Positions 53,813 through 64,000 of a stretch of DNA of 64,000 bases are shown piece by piece (within the stretch, counting starts at the first letter, position 1; each line of letters opens with the position of its first letter). Origin of the DNA: Arsenophonus sp052174455 (GTDB lineage Bacteria > Pseudomonadota > Gammaproteobacteria > Enterobacterales > Enterobacteriaceae). The notes under the pieces were generated by a model. It saw nothing but the letters and a program-made list of their open reading frames with translations. It ran no database searches and was not told the DNA's origin. The DNA lies in assembly GCA_052174455.1 (NCBI GenBank), contig JBQMRP010000030.1, forward strand, positions 124,001-188,000. Direction: 5' to 3'. Position numbers and translations under genes: made by a program.

Positions 53813-54109
53813 ATGAATAAGACTGTAAATAAAAACATGAATAAGGCTCATGTAATTGAATCTGTCGCACAAAAGGCAAAATTAACTAAAACTCAAGCTA
53901 AAAGTGCGTTAGAAGCAGTCATTGAATGCATTACAGATGCATTAAAAGAAGGTGAACAAGTTCAATTCGTTGGGTTTGGTACTTTTAAAACTAATTATCG
54001 TGCAGCACGTACTGGCCGTAATCCTAAAACAGGTGCAGAACTAAAAATTAAAGCTGCTAATGTACCAGTATTTATTGCTGGAAAATCTTTAAAAGAAGCA
54101 GTTAAGTAA
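53813..54109 (+). CDS. hupA: DNA-binding protein HU-alpha
   Basis: HU is a dimeric, non-specific DNA-bending protein of the nucleoid. The core AHVIESVAQKAKLTKTQAKSALE, the arm with RTGRNPKTG and the tail SGK-type AGKSLKEAVK are intact. Two starts exist. The first ATG (53,813; MNKT) has the TAAGGATAACTT ribosome-binding region of E. coli hupA in place but gives 98 residues. The second, at 53,837 (MNKAHVIE), gives the family's normal 90. The 24 bases between them look like a duplicated start region (ATGAATAAG at both). Use of the first ATG would add MNKTVNKN. Gene order after yjaG identifies hupA over hupB. No other copy of HU is seen here, though ihfB encodes a relative. Confidence 0.96.
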   Translation: MNKTVNKNMNKAHVIESVAQKAKLTKTQAKSALEAVIECITDALKEGEQVQFVGFGTFKTNYRAARTGRNPKTGAELKIKAANVPVFIAGKSLKEAVK

Positions 54110-54129
54110 TTCAGTTACAAAAAATATTC

Positions 54130-54157
54130 AAAAGGGGTATTAACCCCCCTTTTTTTA
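54130..54157 (+). terminator. Terminator of hupA
   Basis: AAGGGGT-ATT-AACCCCCCTTTTTTT: a short, GC-rich stem of about 6 pairs followed by seven Ts, starting 21 bases after the hupA stop. It is a textbook intrinsic terminator. Confidence 0.92.
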
Positions 54158-54159
54158 TT

Positions 54160-55015
54160 AGTTGAGTATATCCTCGTTTACTTGGTAAGTAAACGTCTAC
54201 TTTGTATTTGCATCAATCAAACTAAATTTCCAGAATTTAGTAAACTGGATTTATTATTGACATTAGTGTTCTTCAATTATAGCGCTTAAATAATCAAAAA
54301 AGCAACCATTAAGTAATCATTATAGTATATAGTCCTTAGCAAGGAAAAATACTATCATTACTTTTTTAAAGTTTTCAGGATAAATTTTAACAAACTTAAC
54401 ACCAATCTTTTTGGATTATAAAAATAAAGAACAATAACTAAGATTTGATAAAATAACTATATTATTTTATGCAGTGATATTATAAATAATAACAAAATCT
54501 CTTTAACTGAGAATTATATTGTTCATTGGTGATTTTGAATTAAAGTGCTTAATTAAATTAATTACTATACTTATTTCAGATAATATCTATCTATACAAAG
54601 TAGCATTGATGTTAAGAGCAGATTATATCTGTAACACTAAAACATGATCTATCTATTTACCGCTTAATCTAAAAATTGGTTGCTGTGGGGAGAGAAAATC
54701 ACTATAGATGACTTGGTCATTGTTTGATTAGAAGCGCTAAAAGGCAATGAGTTATTGCACGTTGCTAATGAAAATTTCTGTATATGGGCGCTAATAAAAG
54801 ATAAACTTTAAACTGTTTATTTTAAATAAAAGCATGCTTGATAACCAATATCGTTTCGATAAAAACAGTTCATCCAGGATATTTTTCTTGCTGATAAGCT
54901 ATTTTATGCATTAAGAATTGCTTTCCAAGCGTAATAATACATAAAGGACACAGCCATTGACGATAATAACTTAATTTTTCTTTACTTCTATTTCGGCGTG
55001 AAAATTTTAACTATG
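54160..55015. other. Stretch after hupA without a recognised gene
   Basis: By E. coli order yjaH (DUF1481) or the zra and purHD genes would follow. I could not find them. One short reading near 54,690-54,800, KITIDDLVIV-stop-LEALKGNELLHVANENFCIWALIKDKL, looks protein-like but I do not recognise the family. The rest is AT-rich. Confidence 0.35.
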
Positions 55016-55019
55016 TTGG

Positions 55020-56045
55020 TAAAAAGTTGTTGGTAGAAATCTCTTATACTGTAAAGAAGGATTTCTACTCCATAGATTACCATGAAAGCAAATAGTCATA
55101 CAGATCAAAGAGACTTTTTCTTTATTCGTTGCCAAAATAAAGCTTCATCTAATTAGATAGCTCGGCGATAATCTATCGGATAATATTGATTTATGCATTG
55201 AAGCAACTTATTTCACTTTATCATGCTCATATTGTCACAGTGAATATATTGTTCACTGTGCACATTCATTAGGGTTACACTTATCTTTTGTTATAAAATT
55301 CTTTATTGCAGAAAAACATTAATAATCTTATTAGAAGATTTCTGATAAAACTACATCACAAGGATAAATGGTTTAGTTATTTGCGATGCATGTTGAATAG
55401 CTGGACTTTACGGTAGTCAGTAAAACAAAGAAGCATTAATTTTTAAACAACGTTTAGATGTCTTCACTATTTACTTTCTTCAGTGAAGACATCTAACTTA
55501 AATGTACTAAGTAGTATTGTTGAAGTTAATAAAACATTTATCCTGAATTCTTTAAAAAGAATTGTTATATTCCACATAGGAAAGCTAGAAAACGCAGAAG
55601 ATGAAGAGATAAAAGAAAAGAATAAATTATGGTCTTAATCGCTAGAGATCGAGAGAAGTAATATGAGCGATCAGACTCTTGAAGAGTCTAATGCAAGGAG
55701 TATGTGTTAGCCGTTTTCTTGAGTCAATCATTGATTAAGAGTTCATCCTTTTCTTGAATGGAGCTAAATGGTACGAAACTTTTGCCAGCGAGCATAAAAT
55801 TAGTCACTATAATATAATAAGATTGGATAACTAAGTAGTTATTGGTAAGGAATTCTAAATTTAAAATTTGAATAATTATATTAGCCGATTATAAGCCTGT
55901 CTGAGTAGATTATATAGTGCAGGGTCTCTTATTTAAGAATTATCTAGCCTGGAAAAGATTGTTTGAAATCACAACAATTGAAATATAGACATGACTGTAA
56001 ATTACTCTGGAGCAAAGTATACAGCCTTTGCCAACATAGTTAAAA
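55020..56045 (+). mobile_element. IS1595-family element, near full length, degenerate
   Basis: This is the clearest plus-strand copy of this family. The left end GTTGTTGGTAGAAATC is at 55,024 and the right end GCCAACATAGTTA near 56,028. Readable segments are MKANSHTDQRDFFF at 55,085, LRCMLNS near 55,385 with a decayed zinc finger before it, VEVNKTF-like and FKKNCYIPHRKARKR-like text near 55,520-55,600, LIARDRE near 55,640, DGAKWYETFASEHKISHYNIIR near 55,760-55,825 and a final coding part near 55,920. Stops in all frames. Confidence 0.82.
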
Positions 56046-56074
56046 TACATCAAGTATGATATCAGTTAATAGTT

Positions 56075-58020
56075 AAGAAATTGGATGACTTTTTAAGTGA
56101 AGACTAAAAGGAATCTATTTTGTTAAAGGGAAATAAAATCAGTTTACTGGGGTTTATTGCAAGTTAAAACTTCATTGGGGTATATATTTCTTTGACCTAA
56201 TATACTAATTTTAAAGATATTAACTCTAGGTTAAGCTTAATAAGGCTCTTTTATTTTATTCATTGTTCTGATATAACAATTTCGTTGCTTGTCTGTATGT
56301 CAAGCTGAGTATCAATAAAAAGCATCCTATCTCCACACAGGATGCATTCTACGGATTTATGCACAGGAATTTTTTCAGAAAAATGAACCCTAGTTTTCTA
56401 GTTTTTGTAAGTCATCATTTTCAGCGCCTTATACACATCTTCGGTAATAAGGTGAATGTACCCCCATTCACGTTTCAACAGGAATCTATATAATGCAACA
56501 TCTTAAAATATCTAGTCGAAAATATAACTCTCTAAAATACTATTTAATGATCTTTTCCTGTGTCATTCTCTGCTATCGGTATTGTTGAGTACAGTGCTTG
56601 TAGTAATAATACACGACTGTTCCGAGCTTTCTGTAATGTTATAGTTTTAATTACGGATACAGGCGGAGGTTTAAAATAACGCCCGAAGGTATTTATGCTC
56701 CCAAATACCTCTCGTCTTTTTAGCGAAGTGCACTTTTCTAATACCTTACCGGTAGTGTCTTTAGATAACTTTGACATTGCTTCTTGGCGCAAATATGCGT
56801 CAGGGCCATCTTTTCCAAGAAGTGGTAGTAATTTATGATCAGATCATCCCTGCAACTCAGTTGCCAGATGATATCGTTTCACCATATCCCTTTTCGACCA
56901 CTCTTTTTTTAAAACAGATTACGCTATACAGAATGTTTAATATTCAGATCTAAACAGATAACGAGATATAAACATGTAGATATTTATTAATTTTTTGACC
57001 ATCAGTATAAAAGGTATAAAAGATATCAATTTCAATACCCTGTTTGCCTACTTGCTGCAGTATAACATTGCTGACAGCCACCAAAATAGAATATTAAGTA
57101 GCAACCAATTATTCTTGAAAACCTAAATAAGATAAGAATAATTAAAGTAATGTATTGCCAGTCGCGCAATCGGATAAAATATGAATTCGCTGTCCTATAA
57201 TCGCTGTTTGGCAGTTTTAAAGCCGTATGAACTGCAGTTTTTGACTTTTAGATTTAGTAGAAAAACATTTGTGGGAAGATTTAGAGAGAAACAGCAGTAG
57301 CGATCAGATAAACCCCATGACACAAATGATGCAGGCAAGCATTCGCTCTATAGAGCGACGAGTCTACAAGTTTATACTTCAGTATATTTTTAAGAAAAGT
57401 TACTCCAACCACCATCAAATGGTGAAAACTAGTTTAGTTGTAGAAATGTATATTTATGTAAATTACTCTCCGAGTATATCTTGATAGAGAAATAGAAATC
57501 ATCGTCCTACTGGTATTTATCAGGTCTATCGGCAAAATTATCTTTATATTTTCCTCAGGAAGTAAAAAGAGCGGATTATAATTAGTATCACTATAGGTGA
57601 TAAATTCATTAGCAAGCATATTCAGTCATTGCATTCCTTAATGCAATTATATCCATCGTCACCAGCATCGCCTGGGCAGTTGTACAAAAACCTGGATAAT
57701 TTTGACTAGAGAGACGGGATAATACTACGGTCTAGAAAAAATTGGTAACTAAAAGTCGAACGCATTATGTATAACCTCTTCTTTTAGATGTCATAAAAAA
57801 TTTAGTTAATCTGTTATTATTAATTTCAAGAGGAAAATCGTAACGCGCTTAAGATAGACAGGCAGTGTACCATATGAAGCCGCGTGTTATCTTCGTAATT
57901 TATTTGATTTTTTTAAAAGATTTATTTCGATCCATCTGCTGAATTCCTAAAAATTAATATATCGCAGAATATAAAGCAGTATTTAGATTATAGATATCTC
58001 TGAAAGAGAGTAGCTTAGTC
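56075..58020 (-). mobile_element. IS91-family element, near full length, degenerate
   Basis: On the minus strand 56,544-56,792 is open and encodes the best-kept IS91 segment. VFGSINTFGRYFKPPPVS corresponds to the YLGRYLKRPPVS motif, and a decayed YDHRT-like segment follows. The 3' tail near 56,340-56,400 has the NSCA-KSVECILCGDRML-like cysteine region. The 5' end near 57,940-58,020 is the inverse of the starts at 33,640 and 44,985. It abuts two IS1595 pieces. No whole transposase is possible. Confidence 0.78.
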
Positions 58021-58029
58021 GTTCAGATC

Positions 58030-58380
58030 ATATTGCGCTATGTTTAATGTAGTTTCGCTAGAAGAGAACTTCCCAGTAAGATTATTAAATTTTTTCTTGG
58101 AATTGAAAAGTTTGTAACAATATCGCTAATTATAATGAATATGCTCCAAGTGTTAACCATGTTCATGGTAACAACTAGGGTAGGATAAAGTGAAATGAGT
58201 TGCTCAATGTATGAATTCACATCATCTACCAGATTGTCACTTATCTCAACTAATGAGATGCAGTTTTAATATTGGTAGAGAATAAAAAACTCTTTTGAGC
58301 TGTATAACTATTTTCTTTTTCATGCCAACCGCTGTAGCGAAAATTCTTTTTATAATATAAGGGATTTCTAATAATAAGTT
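58030..58380 (-). mobile_element. IS1595-family remnant, 5' part
   Basis: On the minus strand the first 340 bases of the element can be followed (outer end CTTATTATTAGAAATCCC near 58,370) through the zinc-finger part. It is cut at about 58,030 by the 5' end of the IS91 element. 58,381-58,899 to its right is AT-rich with no gene that I recognise; only a hairpin-like CACCCTATTATATAGGGTG at 58,665-58,683 stands out. Confidence 0.7.
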
Positions 58381-58899
58381 TTACAAATATAGCCGTAAGA
58401 TTACTTTAGTAACGCTGACAAGTTAATGTATCTTTAAATTTTATTACTGCCTTACTTGTTTTCTTTTTCCTGAGTTTCGTTGCTACCGCGCGTATTGTAG
58501 ACGAACAACTAGGTTTATGAGAGCAGTATTGTTTAGGAATTTGGCATGAGGGAGAGGAGCTTCTATCCGATTTACATTACAGAAGATATTTCAGAAGTGT
58601 ACTTAAATCTAGGAATTACCATTATTTTTAGTTATTACTCATTTTTGATAAAAATATACTGACTCACCCTATTATATAGGGTGCTGAGGGAGAGGATTCG
58701 CCACTATTTCTCTCGTTTATTGGTTATACTTCAAACTATTTCTAGATTATAGAAAAGTACACTATATAGTACGTGATTTATTAGAAAGCTTATTTATTGC
58801 GGTATTTTTCTACTTATCAACAAGCTAAATTAGCGGATTATAGACATTTTTGTTGAAGTTATTATACAATTATTTTTGTCTATATAACTTTAAGTCTCA

Positions 58900-59692
58900 T
58901 ATCTCGAAAGATAGTATGGTTTTTTTTGAATAATTCAAGTTTAACCTTGATCAAGCTTTTATAGACTGCAATTGAGTTTTACAAATCAATATTGATTGAG
59001 TAATTTCTAATTGTGCACCTAATCATATTGATGAGGAATAATCATAAGCTATTGACCAGAATTAAATAATGGCTTTACAGCCCATCTTCTATAAGCTAAT
59101 TAAATCGCTTGATTATGCCATTTTACTTTAGTGTACATTATCGGGGTAAGAGTCGGTGCTCTATATTAAACTCTGTACATAAACAATCGAATTCCTATTT
59201 TTTGGTGATTGAATATTTTCGCAGACTAAAAGGCGGTCTGTAAATTATTTCTCATTATCTATAAGTATGATAAATAGCCATGAGAATTGCTTAGTTAAGA
59301 TTACATAAAAGTGTCGAAAATTAACCGCGGTCTTGACCTTATAAAGACGGATAAACCTATCGAGTGGCGTGATCTATCGTATACATACGAAAAGATAATA
59401 GCGTGAAGTTTTATTTAAAATTTTCGGAAATATTCACATCTACATGCAGATAAATACTTAGTATCTTTTAAACGCTTTACACTTTGTTTTTGGTGCTTTC
59501 TGTTTTATTTCACGAAAATTCCTTCTCATGCCTGTGTAAACAGGGATCTATGCCAGATCGAGATATACTACTGGGTTCAGGAATTCATGTACGATTGACA
59601 GCAGGTCGTTAAGAGGGGAAACGTTTTTATACAAAAAGGACTACGGCCTGTTGAGTGGGGCACAGTATAGTTAGCAGATGCTAGGAATAATG
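58900..59692 (-). mobile_element. IS481-family element, 3' part
   Basis: The minus-strand text gives TPIQQAVVLFVRKRF, LNPSISRSGIDRCLHRH with KEFSENK, YLHVDVN, TSRYYLF-CIDHATRWVYLSLY-KVKTAVNF. Further on come EFDCLCTEFNIEHRLLPR and NGIIKRFN-LIEDGL. These follow an IS481 transposase: SRSGLDRCLRRHG, the DDE domain starting HVDVKYLPQM, the IDRATRWVFV block and MVERFNGRIEEVL. Frames change often. An IS1595 element separates this part from its 5' end at 60,713. Confidence 0.78.
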
Positions 59693-60712
59693 GCTGTGAT
59701 TATTTGGTTATGTTAGCAGAGTTGTTGCTTTGCTCACAAAGAAATTTATAGCCAGATCTATAATTTAATTATTGTAATTCAAACAACCTTCTCCAAGTTA
59801 AATGATTCAGTAAATAAAATAACCTTACATCACAGAACTCAGCTATCATTTTTAAATCTGCTAAAATAATTTCATATTTTAATATAAAATTTTTATCAAT
59901 AACTCTTTGGTTACCTAACCTTATTAGGCGATAGTGACTAATGTGATGTTTATTAGTAAAGGTTTCGTATGATTTTGCTCCATCTAAGTAAAAGATGGAC
60001 TTTTTATCAACAATTAGCTCAAGAAAACAGACAACACACTCTGAATTAAACTCTTCAAAATATTATTACTTATATGACCTCTTTCGATCTTTGGCGATTA
60101 ATTAAAACAGCGATTCCTTCTTTTATTTTATCTCCTCCTTCCATATTCTTTAGCTTTCCTATGTGGAATAGAATGTTTTCATTTAAAGAATTTATGGAAA
60201 AATGTTTCATCGATTTTAAAATGCACTTAGTGAATTTAAGTTAGCCGTCGCCGATGAAGTTAAAGAGGCAAGTAATACAATCTAAATGCTGCTTTCAAAT
60301 TAATACTATTTTTGCTGACTTTTGTAAAATCAAGATATTCAAACATACATCGCAGATAATTAAACTATTTATCCTTGTGATGTAGTTTCGCAAGAAGAGA
60401 CTCCCAATAAGATTATTAAATAATTTCCTGGAATTCGGGGAATTTACAATGATATTACTATAATCATAATAAATCTCTCCAGGGATTACATTTTCACTGT
60501 GACGATATGAGTAGGATAAAACGGAATCAGTTGCTTCAAGATATGAATCGATATCATAAGATTGTCGTTGAACAAACTAATAAGATGCAGCTTTATGTTG
60601 GCAGAGAGTAAGAAAAAATTTCTTTGATCTGTATGATTGTTTGCTTTTTCATGGCAACTCCTGTAAGGAAAATCCTTAATACAGTATAATAAATTTCTAT
60701 CAATAACCTTGC
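59693..60712 (-). mobile_element. IS1595-family element inserted in IS481
   Basis: This is a near full-length minus-strand copy, with outer ends at 59,708 (TTATGTTAGCAGAGTTGTTGC) and 60,695 (AAATTTCTATCAATAACC). It carries the usual broken segments of the IS1595 transposase. It sits inside an IS481 copy whose two parts flank it in the correct order and orientation. Confidence 0.8.
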
Positions 60713-60965
60713 CATAACATAGGTAATCATCAGTATCATTTTGTTTTTGTCCATTAGTAAGGGGAACTTTATACTGTTAAGTTTAGTTAAAGTAAATATT
60801 ATGCTCTTTATTGGCCTAAAAAAGTGACTATGATTTTAAACGTTTTAGTTTCTTGATGATGGTTGAGCCCCCTTAATCATCGTGATATTTTGTTCCCCCT
60901 TTAACTATAACCTTAGTAGCCATTTTACCATGAATGTGGTTGTGCAACGAAAGTCCCTATAATGA
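60713..60965 (-). mobile_element. IS481-family element, 5' part
   Basis: On the minus strand the bases from 60,940 down (ATGGTAAAATGGCTACTAAGG) match the start of the IS481 copies at 38,840 and 48,460. This is the upstream and first coding part of the element interrupted by IS1595. 60,966-61,234 is unassigned AT-rich DNA. Confidence 0.65.
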
Positions 60966-61234
60966 TCAGGAGGCAAACACTTATGCATTGAAATGACTTA
61001 TGCAACAGAGTAAGGGTTATTAACCGAGTTACTACAAATATCAAAAACCTCAGTACGATCACTAAGCTTGCATATTACCAACAAAGGTAAATTCTTGTGT
61101 TTACAGATCTTTCTAATCTTTTTAGACAAATTAAGTAATCATTCTGTTTATCGTTATACTGACCATGATACGTTTTTATAAAACACTATTTAACCATTAT
61201 AGTGAATTTAGAATCTCACACTCATTACGAAATT

Positions 61235-62545
61235 ATTAACAAACTTGGTGTATGGCGTTTAGGGGTTAACGTTTTATTATAATGTTTCATAAATCTATTC
61301 TACATCTTTAAATTAGACGTTTTTTACCATTGGAGTCAGCAGTTCAAATTCTATTAGCCTGCTTCCAGTTTTTCTAAGCAGCCGAATGAGAGAAAGAGAT
61401 CAGCTTAAATATTATTAAAAGGGTTGTTTTTAAGCCGCAATTCTTTGTGCTTCGGCTTCATAGCTTCACTGTCGTAAAAGGCGATTTAATTGGATTTATC
61501 GTTTTTATGACACCCAGTGCACTAATAGAAAATCACAGAATGCCAGCTGTTCTTCTTGCTCTTTCTCCAACTTATTTATCGCTTCAGGATATGCTGAAAA
61601 CTTTCCTAACAAAATATCAAGGAGTTTATTAACGGCATCACAGGCTCTCTGCTAACCAAACCTCCTTCAGCTCATCTTAATTTTTAGTGTTACACTCTTT
61701 TGGAGGAATAAAGCTAACACATCAGATGTTTTATGTACCTAACAAGATTTATGATACATATCCTGGAATATTTTTGCTACTGCATTCTAAACCAAAAGGC
61801 ATTACTATCTACAATAGTAAGCCTAGATATGCAGCTAAACCGCTCGTGCGGTCATCCCAGAAGTTCGCCTTAGTTTTAATAACCTTCTTCAACTGCAACG
61901 AGCTCATTACATCCATGCGCAGTAATGATAATAATGACTACTAGGGAATGGTAATCATTATGCCTTTAGCTAAAAAATAAACATAGCGATATCGCTTAAA
62001 TTACGTAGGCTCACCATTATTCCAATGTTCTTCAAGTTATTGCTGTTTTAATCTGCTGATCGTGGTACTTGTAAGATAAACCATCCACTTCTTATCGAAA
62101 AGCCTAAAGAATTTTCTGAAAATTATAAGTGGAGATGCTTTGCCGATAGGTTATGGTAGAACAATTTTTCGGTGCTTTTGCACGATTTAGTTGTCACTGC
62201 GATCCCATGATCTTAGTTACTTTAATCTCAATATTACAATACCAGTCTCTACTATATGGTTCGATATAGTACATAACCGTTATTGGTTATAGCAAGGCAG
62301 CGTTGAGCATGTTGTCGAAGGATAGCCTCTTTTTAAGCTTATCCTCAACAGCAGTGCCTATCAGACACCTGGCAAATTATTACAAATGAGTTCATGCAAG
62401 GGATCACAGATAAAATTTAATTTTATAGGTATCTCTAGGATAAATTCATGCATATAATTTTTTCTGTTATTGACATAATTTACAAAATCAATCAGAAAAT
62501 ACAAGGCTATCGGCGAATCCATACATCAGAAATAAGAATAAATTT
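61235..62545 (-). mobile_element. IS256-family element, degenerate, copy 13
   Basis: This is a full-length minus-strand copy. The 3' end is near 61,240 (CAAACTTGGTGTATGGCG) and the 5' end near 62,535 (CATCAGAAATAAGAATAAA). The order of segments is the same as in copies 1 and 9, and stops are present throughout. Confidence 0.8.
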
Positions 62546-62599
62546 TAAGTTAATGGTAGTGATGCTTATATGGGAATTTTTATTCACGAGTAAGAGGTA

Positions 62600-63050
62600 A
62601 CCACTATCAATGGTTATGAAAGAGGTAAAAAATGAATTGTTGAGCTGAAGCTCCGATGGCTAATTCAACTCGCAATATAATTATGATGCATAACAAAACT
62701 GGTTTAGATAGTATGAGCGGGGAACTGCACATGATTAGATTTTCAATAAAAATTATCTCAGCATTAAACCTTACTAAAATCTGTTGCTGATAAATATGAA
62801 CTCTAAAAAAAAGTTAATACTGAAAGGTTGCATGAGTGGTTGTAATGATAGTGATGATAGGTAAAACTGTAATTCACTAAACTTGAATAATTTTATGAAC
62901 TAGAGTTCACTGATGAAATAAGGTGTAAATTAGCAAACCTCATCGAGGTTAGTAGCAAGATTGCCTGCAATAAGGCTGATATAAAGCTTGCAACCTATTG
63001 GTTAAAATCGTAGAAATCTTGCAAACGGGATAGGGTTCGTATAGAAACCA
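62600..63050 (+). pseudogene. Unidentified decayed gene
   Basis: Protein-like pieces can be read on the plus strand: MHNKTGLDSMSGELH near 62,690, VADKYEL and KKVNTERLHEWL near 62,780-62,840, and FYELEFTDEIRCKLANLIEV then SSKIACNKADIKLATYWLKS near 62,890-63,010. They lie in different frames with stops between. I do not recognise the family. The last piece runs up to the start of the next frame, so the two may have formed an operon. Confidence 0.5.
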
Positions 63051-63710
63051 TGATCAGTTGGCTATTTCTTACTATGTTATTTTTTGGTAGTCCTATATTG
63101 ATACTGCCTATTGCGATCCAGAATGGTAATCCGGTGATTTTTGAGTAATTAACGCTATAAATTGTTATTATTTGCTCTGGAGTGCTGATATTACTGATAC
63201 TGCCAGATATCAGATCAATGGCTAGTCTATTTGATTATATTAATTGTTGGTGTTTGGCAATTGCTCTTCAGTTAACGTTTATTACCTTCTATTTTACTGC
63301 CTTTTAGTTTTCTACTTTATATCAATGGTTTTGGAATGTAGATAAATTTTACTTTCTATTTTCATTACTGACAATTTTATTGATTCTCAGTTATTATATT
63401 AATAATGATTTTACCTTCTCTTGGATTAGTACGTGTACTTGCTATTTTTTTATTAATAATGTCATTTATTATTACATAGATAGCGCATGAGAAATATTCA
63501 GTCTAGCAAGAGAATATAATTTTTCTATTATGAAAATCCCATTTTTACTTTTTACTGTCAATAGTATTTGATTTATTGCTAACTATTGTTATTTATTTAA
63601 AGTTGCTAAAGTTACAATTACCGTTACCAATTTTATTGGTAAATTTTTCATTGTGCGCTCAGTTAATTTAAAAGTTAGGTATATAGCTATTTTAGTTAAA
63701 TAATATTTTT
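63049..63710 (+). pseudogene. Unidentified decayed membrane protein gene
   Basis: From an ATG at 63,049 the frame reads MISWLFLTMLFFGSPILILP then IAIQNGNPVIFE and a stop, with continuing hydrophobic text: LILLILPDIRSMASLFDYIN, CWCLAIALQLTFITFYF, YFLFSLLTILLILSYYINN. In another frame LLPSLGLVRVLAIFLLIMSF and later LLLTIVIYLKLLKLQLPLPI follow. Five or more membrane segments are likely. At least three stops and one frameshift interrupt it. I could not assign a family. 63,711-64,000 holds nothing that I recognise. Confidence 0.5.
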
Positions 63711-64000
63711 ATCAAAAATCCCTTCTTTATCTTTAACTTTAGAATTAACACTAAAGTGTAAGGCAAATCATAGAAACAAAATTTTAAGTAAGTGAATTAA
63801 AAAAAAGAAATGAAATGTGTGCATATTTCCACCCTATTAACAATATAAGCATACTTAAACAATCTTACTCTATAAATAATGTCGCTATATCGATAGAAAG
63901 AAAGTTAGTGGTCATAAAATAGCAAAAAAAAATAGTATTATTATCTCTAAAATAGAGATAATTAAGAGCATTATTCTACAAATAAGAATGCTGATTTTTC

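Noticed and set aside
1..64000. CRISPR array, prophage or secretion-system cluster
   Set aside because: The repeats seen are long dispersed IS copies or a single hexamer run. No regular short repeats with spacers, no phage structural genes and no secretion genes were found.

Overview
The window looks like part of the chromosome of a host-restricted gammaproteobacterial endosymbiont of the order Enterobacterales in an early-to-middle stage of genome erosion. The sequence is very AT-rich. Reading frames with no break cover only about 13 kb of 64 kb (roughly 20%). The surviving gene order is that of Escherichia/Serratia/Yersinia. Almost everything else is still legible as a dead enterobacterial gene or a dead insertion sequence. 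A Serratia symbiotica-type aphid symbiont (the strongly reduced Cinara lineage) is my best guess; a Sodalis- or Arsenophonus-like symbiont is the alternative. Family and gene names were assigned by reading translations against remembered homologues; no database search was run.

Layout. (1) 641-21,665 is colinear with one E. coli segment: tRNA-Arg, tRNA-His, dead leuT and proM, glmZ sRNA, dead hemY-hemX-hemD-hemC on the minus strand, cyaA (catalytic half intact), lppL-dapF-yigA, dead xerC and yigB, uvrD, corA, dead yigI. (2) 22,833-23,240 holds grxD alone between IS copies. (3) 25,602-30,696 holds tRNA-Phe, dead mltC, yggX-mutY and divergent trmB. (4) 35,595-38,593 holds ihfB-rpsA-cmk. (5) 42,831-44,315 holds a cardiolipin synthase gene with one homopolymer frameshift. 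(6) 47,800-48,255 holds a dead fadR. (7) 51,480-54,157 holds dead nudC, dead nfi, dead yjaG and intact hupA. (8) 62,600-63,710 holds unidentified decayed genes, one of them a membrane protein. Every boundary between these blocks is filled with insertion-sequence wreckage.

The mobile DNA falls into five families: IS256 (about 13 copies or pieces), IS1595/ISXO2-like (8), IS91 (5), IS481 (3) and IS110 (1). All are riddled with stops and frameshifts and none can encode a whole transposase. Several are nested, which records an old burst of transposition followed by inactivation.

The surviving genes serve core functions: translation (rpsA, tRNAs, trmB), nucleoid structure (ihfB, hupA), DNA repair (uvrD, mutY), Fe-S and redox work (grxD, yggX), CMP recycling (cmk), lysine and peptidoglycan precursor synthesis (dapF), Mg2+ uptake (corA), cardiolipin synthesis (cls) and possibly cAMP signalling (cyaA). 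Heme synthesis (hemC, hemD, hemX, hemY dead; hemE missing from its usual place) and fatty-acid regulation (fadR) are lost here. Some regulatory structures appear to survive: a sigma54-like promoter and terminator on glmZ, a CRP-type site over the cyaA promoter, and GGA-loop hairpins in the rpsA leader. I found no CRISPR array, prophage, secretion system or clearly new multi-gene system.
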